From positions 1-64,000 of the forward strand of contig NZ_JAJAEO010000176.1 of the NCBI RefSeq assembly GCF_020447225.1: a stretch of 64,000 nt of DNA. The letters are read 5' to 3'. Positions 8,276 through 16,873 of this stretch are shown one piece after another. Made by a program: the position numbers and the translations under genes. The notes below the pieces were generated by a model. It had not been told where the DNA came from, made no database searches, and saw only the letters and a program-made list of their open reading frames with translations. The stretch comes from Methylophaga pinxianii. GTDB lineage: Bacteria; Pseudomonadota; Gammaproteobacteria; Nitrosococcales; Methylophagaceae. Every line of letters starts with the position of its first letter. Position 1 is the first letter of the stretch.

Positions 8276-9226
8276 ATGGCAAGCATGATTGATGGCATTG
8301 ACCAACGCACGCAACTTGCAGGTCAGAACCGGTTAGAGCTTTTACTGTTCAAGTTGGGCGGTACACAACGCTATGGAATTAATGTGTTTAAAGTTCGAGA
8401 GGCCATTGCTTGCCCGGCGTTGACACAAATGCCTCATGCACATCCTGTGGTACGCGGGGCTGCACGTATCAGGGATAAAACCATCAGCATTTTTGATTTA
8501 TCTCAAGGGATTGGCAAACGGCCGGTGGTTAATCCTCAGGAACATTTTGTCATCATTACTGAATATAACCGTAATGTGCAGGGATTTCTGGTCAGTCAAG
8601 TGGATCGAATAGTCAATATAAGCTGGAAAGATATCTTACCGCCGCCCTCTGCCTCAGGTTCAAACCATTACATGACGGCTGTCACAAAGATTGATGATGA
8701 GCTGATCCAGATAATCGATGTTGAAAAAGTCATGTCCGAAGTGCTTGGCATCGAAGATAAGGTCTCAGATGAGTTAGTTTCGCAATTCGCAGCAGCCAAT
8801 GCTGAGCACCAACATCATATCCTGGTCGCGGATGACTCCAGCGTTGCACGCAACCAGATTCGTCGAACAATGGAACAAATTGGTGTCAGTTGTACTATTG
8901 TGAATGATGGCAAGCAGGCGCTAGACAAATTAAAAGCATGGGCAGCTGAAGGCATTGATGTCAGCAAACATATTGCCATGCTGATCTCCGATATTGAAAT
9001 GCCCGAAATGGATGGTTATACCCTGACGACTGCTATCCGTCAGGATCCAAACCTGAAAAATATCCGCATCCTGCTGCATACCTCCATGAGTGGAACATTC
9101 AATAATGCATTGGTGGAAAAAGTAGGCGCTGATAAATTTATCGCCAAGTTTGCCCCGGATGATCTTGCGATTACTGTGCAAGCTTTATTAGAAGAATGGC
9201 GTGAAAAAGCAGAACAACTGTCGTAA
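8276..9226 (+). CDS. cheV: Chemotaxis coupling protein CheV (CheW-receiver fusion)
   Basis: CheV links chemoreceptors to CheA and can be phosphorylated to adjust signalling. Residues about 15-160 are a CheW domain and about 180-310 a receiver (HILVADDSSVARNQIRRTME), with the phospho-acceptor Asp in LISDIEMPEMDGY and the conserved Lys in FIAKF. GGAGAG precedes the ATG. In many relatives cheR and the flgB operon follow directly. Here a decayed regulator and unrelated genes follow instead, so the rest of the flagellar cluster is elsewhere. Confidence 0.93.
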   Translation: MASMIDGIDQRTQLAGQNRLELLLFKLGGTQRYGINVFKVREAIACPALTQMPHAHPVVRGAARIRDKTISIFDLSQGIGKRPVVNPQEHFVIITEYNRNVQGFLVSQVDRIVNISWKDILPPPSASGSNHYMTAVTKIDDELIQIIDVEKVMSEVLGIEDKVSDELVSQFAAANAEHQHHILVADDSSVARNQIRRTMEQIGVSCTIVNDGKQALDKLKAWAAEGIDVSKHIAMLISDIEMPEMDGYTLTTAIRQDPNLKNIRILLHTSMSGTFNNALVEKVGADKFIAKFAPDDLAITVQALLEEWREKAEQLS

Positions 9227-9346
9227 TCACAGCTGTTCAACAAAAAAAGTTAGCGGTTATTTCTATCTCACTTAATCGATGCAGTTTTAAACCGCTGAAT
9301 TTACTTTGATAATGTGAGGGTTATTTTCGTCTGGGTAATGGCATAG

Positions 9347-9817
9347 TGCCGAATAATTGCTCACGCAAAACTATCCAACTCTGCTGCAAACCAATGCTGT
9401 CTTCAGCTAAAACATGCCTTCCACTGGGATGTCAGCCACCCTCCAGCCGCTTTGGTACTGGTAGTGGATTATGAAAATCCGCTGGTTTTACAGTATTCGC
9501 TCAGCTTAAATGCTCAGGCCATCATTGGTTTACCCTTTCACCCAATGGGGGTCATGAGCAACTTATTATTGAGCTTACAAGAATACAAACAAACCCGATC
9601 AATGCTGAAAACCATCCGCAATCTGGAGTTAAAGCTCAGTGCCAGTGAACATATTGAAAAAGCGAAACAGTGCCTGAGCCAGTCTCAAGGCATCAGTCTG
9701 GAAAACGCTTATTCGGCAATGCGACAACAGGCGATGGAGCGCCGGCAACCCATCGGAGAGCTGGCAAAGGAGATTATTGCACAGCACCGGCAAACCCAAG
9801 AAAGCAACTCTACCTAG
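9347..9817 (+). pseudogene. ANTAR-domain (AmiR/NasT-like) regulator, probably a decayed remnant
   Basis: The readable product from the TTG at 9452 is about 121 residues. It contains the end of an AmiR-type pseudo-receiver (LVLVVDYENPLVL) and a complete ANTAR RNA-binding domain (about residues 40-110, with EKAKQCLSQSQGISLENAYSAMRQQAMERRQPIGELA). AmiR/NasT antiterminators are near 190 residues. The same frame continues upstream to 9347 with plausible coding sequence but without an ATG, GTG or TTG, and is closed by a TAG at 9344-9346. About 50 residues of the receiver are missing. I read this as an N-terminally decayed gene. A short functional ANTAR protein from the TTG cannot be excluded. Confidence 0.5.
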
Positions 9818-9912
9818 TGGCTTGCCTGAACCATATCGATTCTAAGCAAAAGCCCAGATATAAAAACAGATTTTAGGGGCTGAAGCGGATCACTTCAGCC
9901 CACCATAATATT

Positions 9913-11025
9913 TTATGGACCAAAACCGCTTGGCATTGGAATAACCTGATCCTGTTCCGTAACCATGTCCGCTTTGGCACGCATCAAGTTATTACCAACA
10001 AAACCACCCAGACGATAAACCCAGGGTTTCACCTGTTGATTAATTTCGTCGACTTCAGCCTGTACCTGCTCAGGCGTTTTTAAAACATCCAAACTGGCAA
10101 TCGCCTCTGGTACTTGAGTGACTGCGTCGGGGGCAAACTCAGCCTGGAAAGTCGAAAAGTAAAAACCATCATTAAATGACGTTTCAGCGATTACTCTTAA
10201 CCCATCATAGGTAAGAAATTCCGCACGAACCACTTCTGCATCGCCGCGAGAAAAATCATCTACCGGCTGAACATCTTCCAATCGCAATTGGAATAATGAC
10301 CCGGCAATATCATAGCCAAGCTGTTCATAACGAAAGATGGTTTTTTCGCGATCTTCCGGCGTACCAAATTTATCCTTCTGGCCAAGATTAACCAAGGTGG
10401 CGGTTTCGCCTGAAGGCTGGATAATATCCACGCGGGCGATCCTTTCACGTGCGATATCCATGATTTGCCCATCAATCCAGTTCAGCATCATAGGACTCAA
10501 TTGGAAATAGCCCTCTGCCAGATAGCTGCGCTCATCACCTATTCGGCGAATATAATATTGTTGCGGTCCCGCTGACTCAGAACTTAAATCACGCGCTTGT
10601 CCCAGAATTAATCCGGCGATCACTTGCTCGTCATTAAACAGTTTAATTTCAAATGATGAACTGCCCTCAACCTCAGTTCCCTCAACACCCAACACGGGAT
10701 ATAGCTCGGGATCATCGGTTTTTTGCTCAAGTATCCGAGCATCCGCCATATCCACTAACATTCTTCTGATCAATGATTCATCAGCAGAATAATTATAATA
10801 ATCAGCAATCACCCAGCTGTTACCGTCGTTGTTGAGCGTAAACTCATCCTGCTCACTTTTGAAAGTGATTCTGTCCACATCATCGAGTTGTTCAAATAGC
10901 TCAGGAAACAACAACGAAAAGTCATCGCTGGTGTCCTCTGTCTGATAGATTGTGATCAACATCCAGACCACCATCACTGCAGTTAGGATAGCGAGAATGG
11001 AGAGACTATTTAGTTTTTTCAGCAT
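9913..11025 (-). CDS. DUF4340 domain protein of a Gld-type ABC cluster
   Basis: The product of 370 residues has an N-terminal membrane anchor (about 6-26, SLSILAILTAVMVVWMLITI) followed by a large extracytoplasmic part with the DUF4340 repeat pattern (DRITFKSEQDEFTLNNDGNSWVI). DUF4340 proteins accompany GldG/GldF/GldA-like ABC exporters in many proteobacteria. The substrate is unknown. It is the last gene of a four-gene minus-strand operon, 51 bases after the GldG-like gene. Confidence 0.8.
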   Translation of the reverse strand: MLKKLNSLSILAILTAVMVVWMLITIYQTEDTSDDFSLLFPELFEQLDDVDRITFKSEQDEFTLNNDGNSWVIADYYNYSADESLIRRMLVDMADARILEQKTDDPELYPVLGVEGTEVEGSSSFEIKLFNDEQVIAGLILGQARDLSSESAGPQQYYIRRIGDERSYLAEGYFQLSPMMLNWIDGQIMDIARERIARVDIIQPSGETATLVNLGQKDKFGTPEDREKTIFRYEQLGYDIAGSLFQLRLEDVQPVDDFSRGDAEVVRAEFLTYDGLRVIAETSFNDGFYFSTFQAEFAPDAVTQVPEAIASLDVLKTPEQVQAEVDEINQQVKPWVYRLGGFVGNNLMRAKADMVTEQDQVIPMPSGFGP

Positions 11026-11076
11026 CTGTAGAACCTGTCTGTTCAGTTGGGCAACGTCATCTGACGCATGCAGAAT

Positions 11077-12990
11077 TTACGATTGGAAACGACCACGTGA
11101 ACGTTTACGTAACCTTAACCATCCTGTGATCAATGCCAATATCGCCACAATAATCGGGATCAAACCGATATTGATGAATTTCACCACTGTTTCCAGCTGA
11201 TCGATATCCTTACGCAGATTACCTTTTACAGCGCGTAGTTCGAGTTCTGTACGATCGGCAATGGCTCTGAATTCCGCGATTTCTTTTTGCTGTTCCGGCG
11301 TTGTTATTGCTTCGCCATCACCACGTTGTTCAACTTGCATGCGGGCAATACGTTGCCGTGTCTGCTGCAATTTATTTTCCAGCTCACGCTCTTTTGCCCG
11401 ATAAAGTCTCTCGGCTTCGCGTTGCAATGCTTCAACCCGGACAAATGGACGAGTAAAACCTGTGCGTGAACGCACACTGATCAAGCCTTCCGCCCCGGTT
11501 AATTCTTCAATCGCGTTATGCACAAAGTCGATATTATTTGAGGTATTGAATGCCAGGTCCCGCCCATAAAAATCCTGCATAATGACCCAGAAACGATCAT
11601 CCAGCAGATCCACATCCGCAATCGCCACGACATCAATACCATTTTCAGCCTGGTCAATATGATCCGGCATTTTCACCATCGCACCACCATCACTTTTAGC
11701 ACCTTCTGGAAAAGCTGAATCTGCTTTACCAGTGATACGTACAGCTAACGGATAGCTGATAGTGCCACTCTCATATTTGGTTAACAGTGCAACTGGATCA
11801 TTTCGAAACTGCACAACACGCTTATCTACCAGCATCGCCTCATTACTGGAACTCAAAAGTGGGGTCACGTCGGTTGTCGCATCTTCTAAAATTTTAAAAT
11901 AACCGGCGGTCGCGACATTGATTTTGCGTAATTTAGAGGTAATGCGCTGCTCTTGATTCATATTTTCTTCATTGAGCGCATTCCACAACACATACTCAAT
12001 CGGTTGATTATTGCTGCGAGCCCCAAAATCTACCTGACGGGCGGTTTTGCGATCGGCAACTACATCTGACGCATCACGTTCCACGCCCCAGTTACTCAAC
12101 AGCTCCGGCATATTGGAGCTACGGTTGGCGACCATTGCCGCCATTGGGTTATCAGGATCTTTTTCCGGGACATCCACTTCTGCAAAAGGATCGACAAAAG
12201 TAATTAATTTGCCACCTCGCAATACGTACTGATCAATCGCATACAATGTTTGCTGCGGTAGCTCCTTGGGATGCACCACCATCAATACATCCACCGAAGA
12301 GGGGATACGGCGAATATCTTCCGGCAATACAGAAACATTAAACATCTCACGCAATTTGCCCATCACCGCCCAGGGTTTTGCGCCACCCTCAGTATCCAGC
12401 TGACCTTTAAGCGGATCATAACCTTCGCCATCGATCGGCAACGAACTCATCACGGCAACATTTTTACGTTCAGCATCTGACAATTGATAAATCATCCGGG
12501 TCAGATCATATTCCAGCACATCTTCCATTTCAGGCTGAAAGAAACGAATACGTTCCAGACCATCCAGTATATTGGTACCCGCTACCCCAAAAAATAACGG
12601 ATCGGTTTCACCTTCAATAGGTATGGATTGCAAACCATATTGTTTAGCGCGCTGTTCATGATCCGTAAAAGGTTTTGGGTCGATGATTTTGACTTGAATC
12701 ATGCCGTCTGAAGCACGCTGATATTCCATCAGCAGCTCCTGCACCCTTTGAGCATAAGCCTTCAATGATGGCAATGCCTGAGCCACCTGCTCGGAATAAT
12801 AAAACCGCAAGGTGATGGGTTGCTGTAATGAAGACAAGATATTCAACGAGCCTTCTGACAGCGTATAAAGTTTGTCTTCTGTTAAATCGACACGGGCCGA
12901 TTTGAAATTCCCGTTGACCACTATAATAAATGCGATAAACAGTATGATGGCCAGAATCAGACCGGTTTTGGATAATAATTGTTTATTCAT
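11077..12990 (-). CDS. GldG-like ABC transporter auxiliary protein
   Basis: Product of 637 residues with one N-terminal membrane helix (about 9-26), a long extracytoplasmic region with the GldG/ABC_transp_aux signature (VDLTEDKLYTLSEGSLNIL near residue 35, and QYVLRGGKLITFVDPFAEVD), a coiled coil (about 535-605) and a C-terminal helix. In Bacteroidetes GldG works with GldA and GldF. In proteobacteria the same set occurs without gliding and its cargo is undefined. It starts 15 bases after the permease gene. Confidence 0.85.
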   Translation of the reverse strand: MNKQLLSKTGLILAIILFIAFIIVVNGNFKSARVDLTEDKLYTLSEGSLNILSSLQQPITLRFYYSEQVAQALPSLKAYAQRVQELLMEYQRASDGMIQVKIIDPKPFTDHEQRAKQYGLQSIPIEGETDPLFFGVAGTNILDGLERIRFFQPEMEDVLEYDLTRMIYQLSDAERKNVAVMSSLPIDGEGYDPLKGQLDTEGGAKPWAVMGKLREMFNVSVLPEDIRRIPSSVDVLMVVHPKELPQQTLYAIDQYVLRGGKLITFVDPFAEVDVPEKDPDNPMAAMVANRSSNMPELLSNWGVERDASDVVADRKTARQVDFGARSNNQPIEYVLWNALNEENMNQEQRITSKLRKINVATAGYFKILEDATTDVTPLLSSSNEAMLVDKRVVQFRNDPVALLTKYESGTISYPLAVRITGKADSAFPEGAKSDGGAMVKMPDHIDQAENGIDVVAIADVDLLDDRFWVIMQDFYGRDLAFNTSNNIDFVHNAIEELTGAEGLISVRSRTGFTRPFVRVEALQREAERLYRAKERELENKLQQTRQRIARMQVEQRGDGEAITTPEQQKEIAEFRAIADRTELELRAVKGNLRKDIDQLETVVKFINIGLIPIIVAILALITGWLRLRKRSRGRFQS

Positions 12991-13005
12991 TGCTGACTCG
13001 TACTC

Positions 13006-13749
13006 CTAATCGGCTTTACGTGCATTCACTATCAAGGCGTTGGCAAACAACCAGATAGCGATGAGCGCTGCGAAATACAACATGTCACGTAAATCAATCA
13101 CCCCTTTGGAAATCGCATCAAAGTGGGTCAGAAAACTAAACGAACTAATGGCATCAACCAGTGGTTGTGGAGCCCAGCTGCTAAAGAAATCCAGTACGAT
13201 GCCATAACCTGCCAGAACAAAAATCAAACTGACAATAAGACTGAGTACAAACGCAATTACCTGATTTTTGGTCACTGCAGAAATACACGAACCAATGGCC
13301 AAAAAGCCACCCGCCATTAAGAAACTGCCAATGAAACCAGTGAATATCACCCCATTGTCCGGGTTACCCAGATAATTTACGGTGATCCACAACGGAAAAT
13401 TCAGGATGAGTGCCAGCCCGGTAAATGCCCAGGCCGCAAAGAATTTACCCACTACCGCTTCAAAAACCGATACCGGTAAGGTCATAAGCAATTCAATCGA
13501 TCCGCTTTTACGCTCTTCTGCCCACAAGCGCATCGAAATCGCCGGGATTAATAAAATGTATAACCAGGGATGCAATGAGAAAAACGGATATAAATCCGCT
13601 TCGCCACGGGAAAAGAAATTTCCCACATAAAAGGTCGAGAAACCTGCTAACAGTAAAAAGATAATAATAAAAACATATGCAACGGGGGTAGCAAAGTAGC
13701 CACCAAACTCACGTTTCATGATGAACCAGATATTGAGCATATTCATCAT
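13006..13749 (-). CDS. ABC-2 type permease (GldF-like)
   Basis: Integral membrane protein of 247 residues with about six helices. It has the GldF/NosY-like start (MKREFGGYFATPVAYVFI) and the cytoplasmic motif RLWAEERKSGSIELLMTLPV typical of ABC-2 exporter permeases. It overlaps the ATPase gene by 4 bases (ATGA), so the two are translationally coupled and form the core of the exporter. Confidence 0.88.
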   Translation of the reverse strand: MMNMLNIWFIMKREFGGYFATPVAYVFIIIFLLLAGFSTFYVGNFFSRGEADLYPFFSLHPWLYILLIPAISMRLWAEERKSGSIELLMTLPVSVFEAVVGKFFAAWAFTGLALILNFPLWITVNYLGNPDNGVIFTGFIGSFLMAGGFLAIGSCISAVTKNQVIAFVLSLIVSLIFVLAGYGIVLDFFSSWAPQPLVDAISSFSFLTHFDAISKGVIDLRDMLYFAALIAIWLFANALIVNARKAD

Positions 13750-14696
13750 TTGACTCCTGCAGTTCTTGGCAACGTGATGCTGCGGAAAACTTCATCCAAA
13801 CGACCACTTTCAGCATAGAGTGATGCAATTTCCCACCCTTGCTCACGAATTTTTTCTGATAATGGAATAGTGATATGTTGACCGTCTTTCGGGAAGACAC
13901 GGATACCATTGGCTGACGTTAAAGGTTCTGCGTCGGTAACAAATTCCAGTGAAGTCACATATTGCAGCAGCTTACCGTTATCAATCGCATTGACTGTTAA
14001 TACCACGGCATTGTGGTAACGCGATTTCGCTTCCAGTTCTGCAGGGGTTCCATCAAATACCACTTTACCGCTGGCAATGACGACATTGCGGGTACATAAG
14101 GCGTTTACTTCTTCCAGAATGTGCGTCGAAATGATGATGGCTTTGTCTTCCGCCATTTCATTTATTAAGGTACGAACCTCATGTTTCTGATTGGGATCCA
14201 GACCATCTGTCGGCTCATCCATAATCAGAACCGGAGGGTTATGCAAGATAGCCTGGGCCAGACCAACTCGACGTTTATAACCTTTAGATAATGTTTCAAT
14301 AGGTTGATACATCACATTCAGTATGCGCGCCCGTTCAGCGGCAGAGGCTACAGCACGTTTCTTAGCTGCGCCGGATAGACCGCGAATATCCGCAATAAAT
14401 TTCAGGAAGCTGTCTGGTGTCATATCCGCATAAGCTGGTGCGCCTTCGGGTAGATATCCAAGGTTCGCTTTTACGGAAATGGGATCGGTGGAAACGTCAT
14501 AACCACAGACTCGAACAGTACCTCGGGTCGGAGCCAAAAAGCCGGTTATCATTTTCATCGTCGTGGATTTACCGGCGCCGTTCGGGCCAAGAAAACCAAG
14601 TACTTCGCCTTTACTTACCAAGAATGTCACACCATCTACAGCTCTAATCTCGCCAAAATGCTTAGCCAGATCTTCAATCTCAACTCTGAGTGTCAT
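13746..14696 (-). CDS. ABC transporter ATP-binding protein (GldA-like)
   Basis: ATPase of the GldA/NodI type. Walker A is GPNGAGKST, the signature segment LSKGYKRRVGLAQAI, and Walker B LIMDEPTDGLDP. The open frame runs to an ATG at 14756, but the conserved domain begins right after the ATG at 14696 (MTLRVEIEDLAKHFG), so I use that start. The longer form would add 20 residues unlike the family. It is the first gene of the operon ATPase-permease-GldG-like-DUF4340. Confidence 0.88.
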   Translation of the reverse strand: MTLRVEIEDLAKHFGEIRAVDGVTFLVSKGEVLGFLGPNGAGKSTTMKMITGFLAPTRGTVRVCGYDVSTDPISVKANLGYLPEGAPAYADMTPDSFLKFIADIRGLSGAAKKRAVASAAERARILNVMYQPIETLSKGYKRRVGLAQAILHNPPVLIMDEPTDGLDPNQKHEVRTLINEMAEDKAIIISTHILEEVNALCTRNVVIASGKVVFDGTPAELEAKSRYHNAVVLTVNAIDNGKLLQYVTSLEFVTDAEPLTSANGIRVFPKDGQHITIPLSEKIREQGWEIASLYAESGRLDEVFRSITLPRTAGVK

Positions 14697-14756
14697 ACTT
14701 AAAGCGTCCCCCGCTTCATCAAAAGCATTTTCAAACCGGGCATTATTCAGCCCCAT

Positions 14757-15267
14757 TCGCTATTACGTCAAGCTTAATACTGCAAAGTTTTCAGGAAAAT
14801 ATCCCGCATATTTACAGGAAAGCACTCCCGACGGGCATTCGGCGTTCTTTTTCCTATAACTCCCAGCCAACACAAGACGATTATTGAGCTGAACAAGGCT
14901 GAAATGATGCGATAGTGATTACATCATTTCCAACTCATACGCCTCAACTGCGTCGACTTCATTGGACATCAGACAATATTTCCTGATACGACGCACTCAA
15001 TATCTCGAATAGCTATAAAATATCTGTGTCAAGCAGATGCCTGATATCACACTGAGCTATTTGCCTGCTGCCGCTTCTGGATCTGGACTCCGGCCCCAAG
15101 CAGCGATATAGATATAAAACATTGAATAAACTTCATTGTCAGCGCCTAACAATGCTATTTTTTACTCATAACCGAAGTGGTATGAATGATAAACAGGCTC
15201 TAAATATTTTTTTGCAGTCCAAAATACGCTATGGTGAAATTTTACAATTACTTTCTTTGGATACTTT
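14757..15267. other. Divergent intergenic region between the ABC operon and the DUF2333 gene
   Basis: About 510 bases with no gene I can support. It must carry the promoters of both flanking transcription units. One hairpin is visible: GAAATGATG at 14902-14910 pairs with CATCATTTC at 14923-14931, without a T run. An open frame at 15122-15370 overlaps the next gene out of frame and has no family features. Confidence 0.5.
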
Positions 15268-16332
15268 ATGGCCACAAATTCATTTGTTCAGCGCAGCCGA
15301 CAGTTGTGGTGGGATATTATCGATTCCTTTCGAGACCCTGACAGCCGTAGACAAATATCCAAAGCTTTAATTCTGGCTATTGCCATCATCCTGCTTATTT
15401 TTTTGCTGATCATGCTTTGGTGGAGTTCACCCCCAAGCGCATTTGACCCTCAAAATAAAGCCCGCGACATGGCCGCAGAAAAACAGCAGGATCTCGTGGT
15501 CGGCTACACCTCCACCGCAACCTTAATCACACTGGCCAACACATTGCTGGATAAACCCGGAGGTTATCTCACCAATGATGTCATGCCGCCTTCGGTATGG
15601 ATGGACAATATGCCCAATTGGGAGTTCGGTGTGCTGGTGCAAATTCGCGATTACTCACGCGCATTGCGTAATGATATTAGCCGTTCCCAATCACAATCTG
15701 CAGAAGATAAAGATTTAATCATTGCCGAGCCGCAGTTTAATTTTAATTCCGACTCATGGTTATTTCCACCAACTGAAAGTGAGTACCGGAAAGGTATTAA
15801 AGCGCTGGAAAGTTATCTGACACGTCTCACGGATGAACAGCGTGATGAAGCCCAGTTTTATGCCAGAGCCGATAATCTTGCTGCCTGGTTGGGAATTGCA
15901 GAAAAACGCTTAGGTAGTCTTTCACAACGTCTTAGTGCCAGCGTGGGTCAGGTTCGGGTTAATACAGATCTGGCAGGCGATCCATCAGCACATCAATCCA
16001 CATTTGCCCAGCTGGAAAAAGTGACCAAAACACCATGGTTGGAAATTGATGATGTTTTTTATGAAGCGCGAGGATCGATCTGGGCAATGATTCATTTGCT
16101 TAAAGCCGCTGAACACGATTTTGCTGACGTATTACAGAAGAAAAACGCGCTTATCAGTCTTCGTCAGATTATTCGCGAACTTGAAGCCACGCAAGCGACA
16201 GTCTGGAGCCCTATCATTTTGAATGGCAGTGGATTTGGGTTGTTTGCCAATCACTCACTGGTAATGGCGTCATATGTATCGCGAGCTAATGCAGCAATGA
16301 TTGACCTGCGGCGTTTGCTTGAGCAAGGTTAA
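15268..16332 (+). CDS. DUF2333 family membrane-anchored protein
   Basis: Product of 354 residues with a single membrane helix at about 33-52, right after a short cytoplasmic tail, and a largely helical C-terminal domain. The segments GGYLTNDVMPPSVWMDNMPNWEFGVLVQIRDYSR and QFYARADNLAAWL match the conserved DUF2333 family of gammaproteobacteria, whose function is unknown. It stands alone, 35 bases before the ModE-like gene. Confidence 0.82.
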   Translation: MATNSFVQRSRQLWWDIIDSFRDPDSRRQISKALILAIAIILLIFLLIMLWWSSPPSAFDPQNKARDMAAEKQQDLVVGYTSTATLITLANTLLDKPGGYLTNDVMPPSVWMDNMPNWEFGVLVQIRDYSRALRNDISRSQSQSAEDKDLIIAEPQFNFNSDSWLFPPTESEYRKGIKALESYLTRLTDEQRDEAQFYARADNLAAWLGIAEKRLGSLSQRLSASVGQVRVNTDLAGDPSAHQSTFAQLEKVTKTPWLEIDDVFYEARGSIWAMIHLLKAAEHDFADVLQKKNALISLRQIIRELEATQATVWSPIILNGSGFGLFANHSLVMASYVSRANAAMIDLRRLLEQG

Positions 16333-16367
16333 GATCAGCCTTTAATATTCAAACGGGTCAGTCGCCT

Positions 16368-16736
16368 ATGCGATACAAATCCTCTGTCAAAATTCGGCTT
16401 TATCTCAATGATAAAGTCGCGTTGGGTCCGGGGAAAGCGGATTTACTTGATGCTATCGTACAGCATGGATCTATTTCAGCTGCGGGCCGAGCCATGGGAA
16501 TGTCTTATAAGCGTGCCTGGGATCTGGTCAACACCATGAACGAATGTTTTACCCAGCCGGTGGTCATAACCGCTAAAGGCGGCAGTCATGGTGGTGGAGC
16601 TGAAGTGACTGAATTGGGAAAACTGATTTTAACGCAGTATCGTCAAGCCCAATATGATGCTGAACGAGCAGTAGAGCAACAACTTCACAGCCTTTCGGAG
16701 CAGTTGAAAGCGTCCTTTTCTGAATCAAAAAATTAG
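16368..16736 (+). CDS. ModE-type winged-helix regulator without the molybdate-binding domain
   Basis: Product of 122 residues that is essentially one LysR/ModE-type winged helix-turn-helix (ALGPGKADLLDAIVQHGSISAAGRAMGMSYKRAWDLVNTMN, then GGGAEVTELGKLILTQYRQ). Full ModE (about 260 residues) also carries two Mop domains that bind molybdate; these are absent, so it cannot sense molybdate the E. coli way. It marks the left edge of the molybdenum/formate island and may act on the ModE-type operators there. Confidence 0.85.
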   Translation: MRYKSSVKIRLYLNDKVALGPGKADLLDAIVQHGSISAAGRAMGMSYKRAWDLVNTMNECFTQPVVITAKGGSHGGGAEVTELGKLILTQYRQAQYDAERAVEQQLHSLSEQLKASFSESKN

Positions 16737-16816
16737 TTCTCTTATTAACCTTCGCTAAGAAACTTCTGCTTTCAGGCAAGGCCACTTTTAGCTAAATCGA
16801 TTTTAGCCTGTTCAAC

Positions 16817-16840
16817 TGCCCTGCCTAACTTGGCAGGGCA
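16817..16840 (+). terminator. Strong hairpin between the ModE-like gene and porin 1
   Basis: TGCCCTGCC (16817-16825) pairs perfectly with GGCAGGGCA (16832-16840) around a TAACTT loop and is followed by ATTT. It lies between two convergent genes. The T run is short, so efficiency is uncertain. Confidence 0.6.
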
Positions 16841-16873
16841 ATTTCTGATAGAAGCGTATGATCAAGTTCCGGA

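Noticed and set aside
15122..15370. 82-residue open frame before the DUF2333 gene
   Set aside because: It overlaps the true gene out of frame and reads like non-coding sequence.
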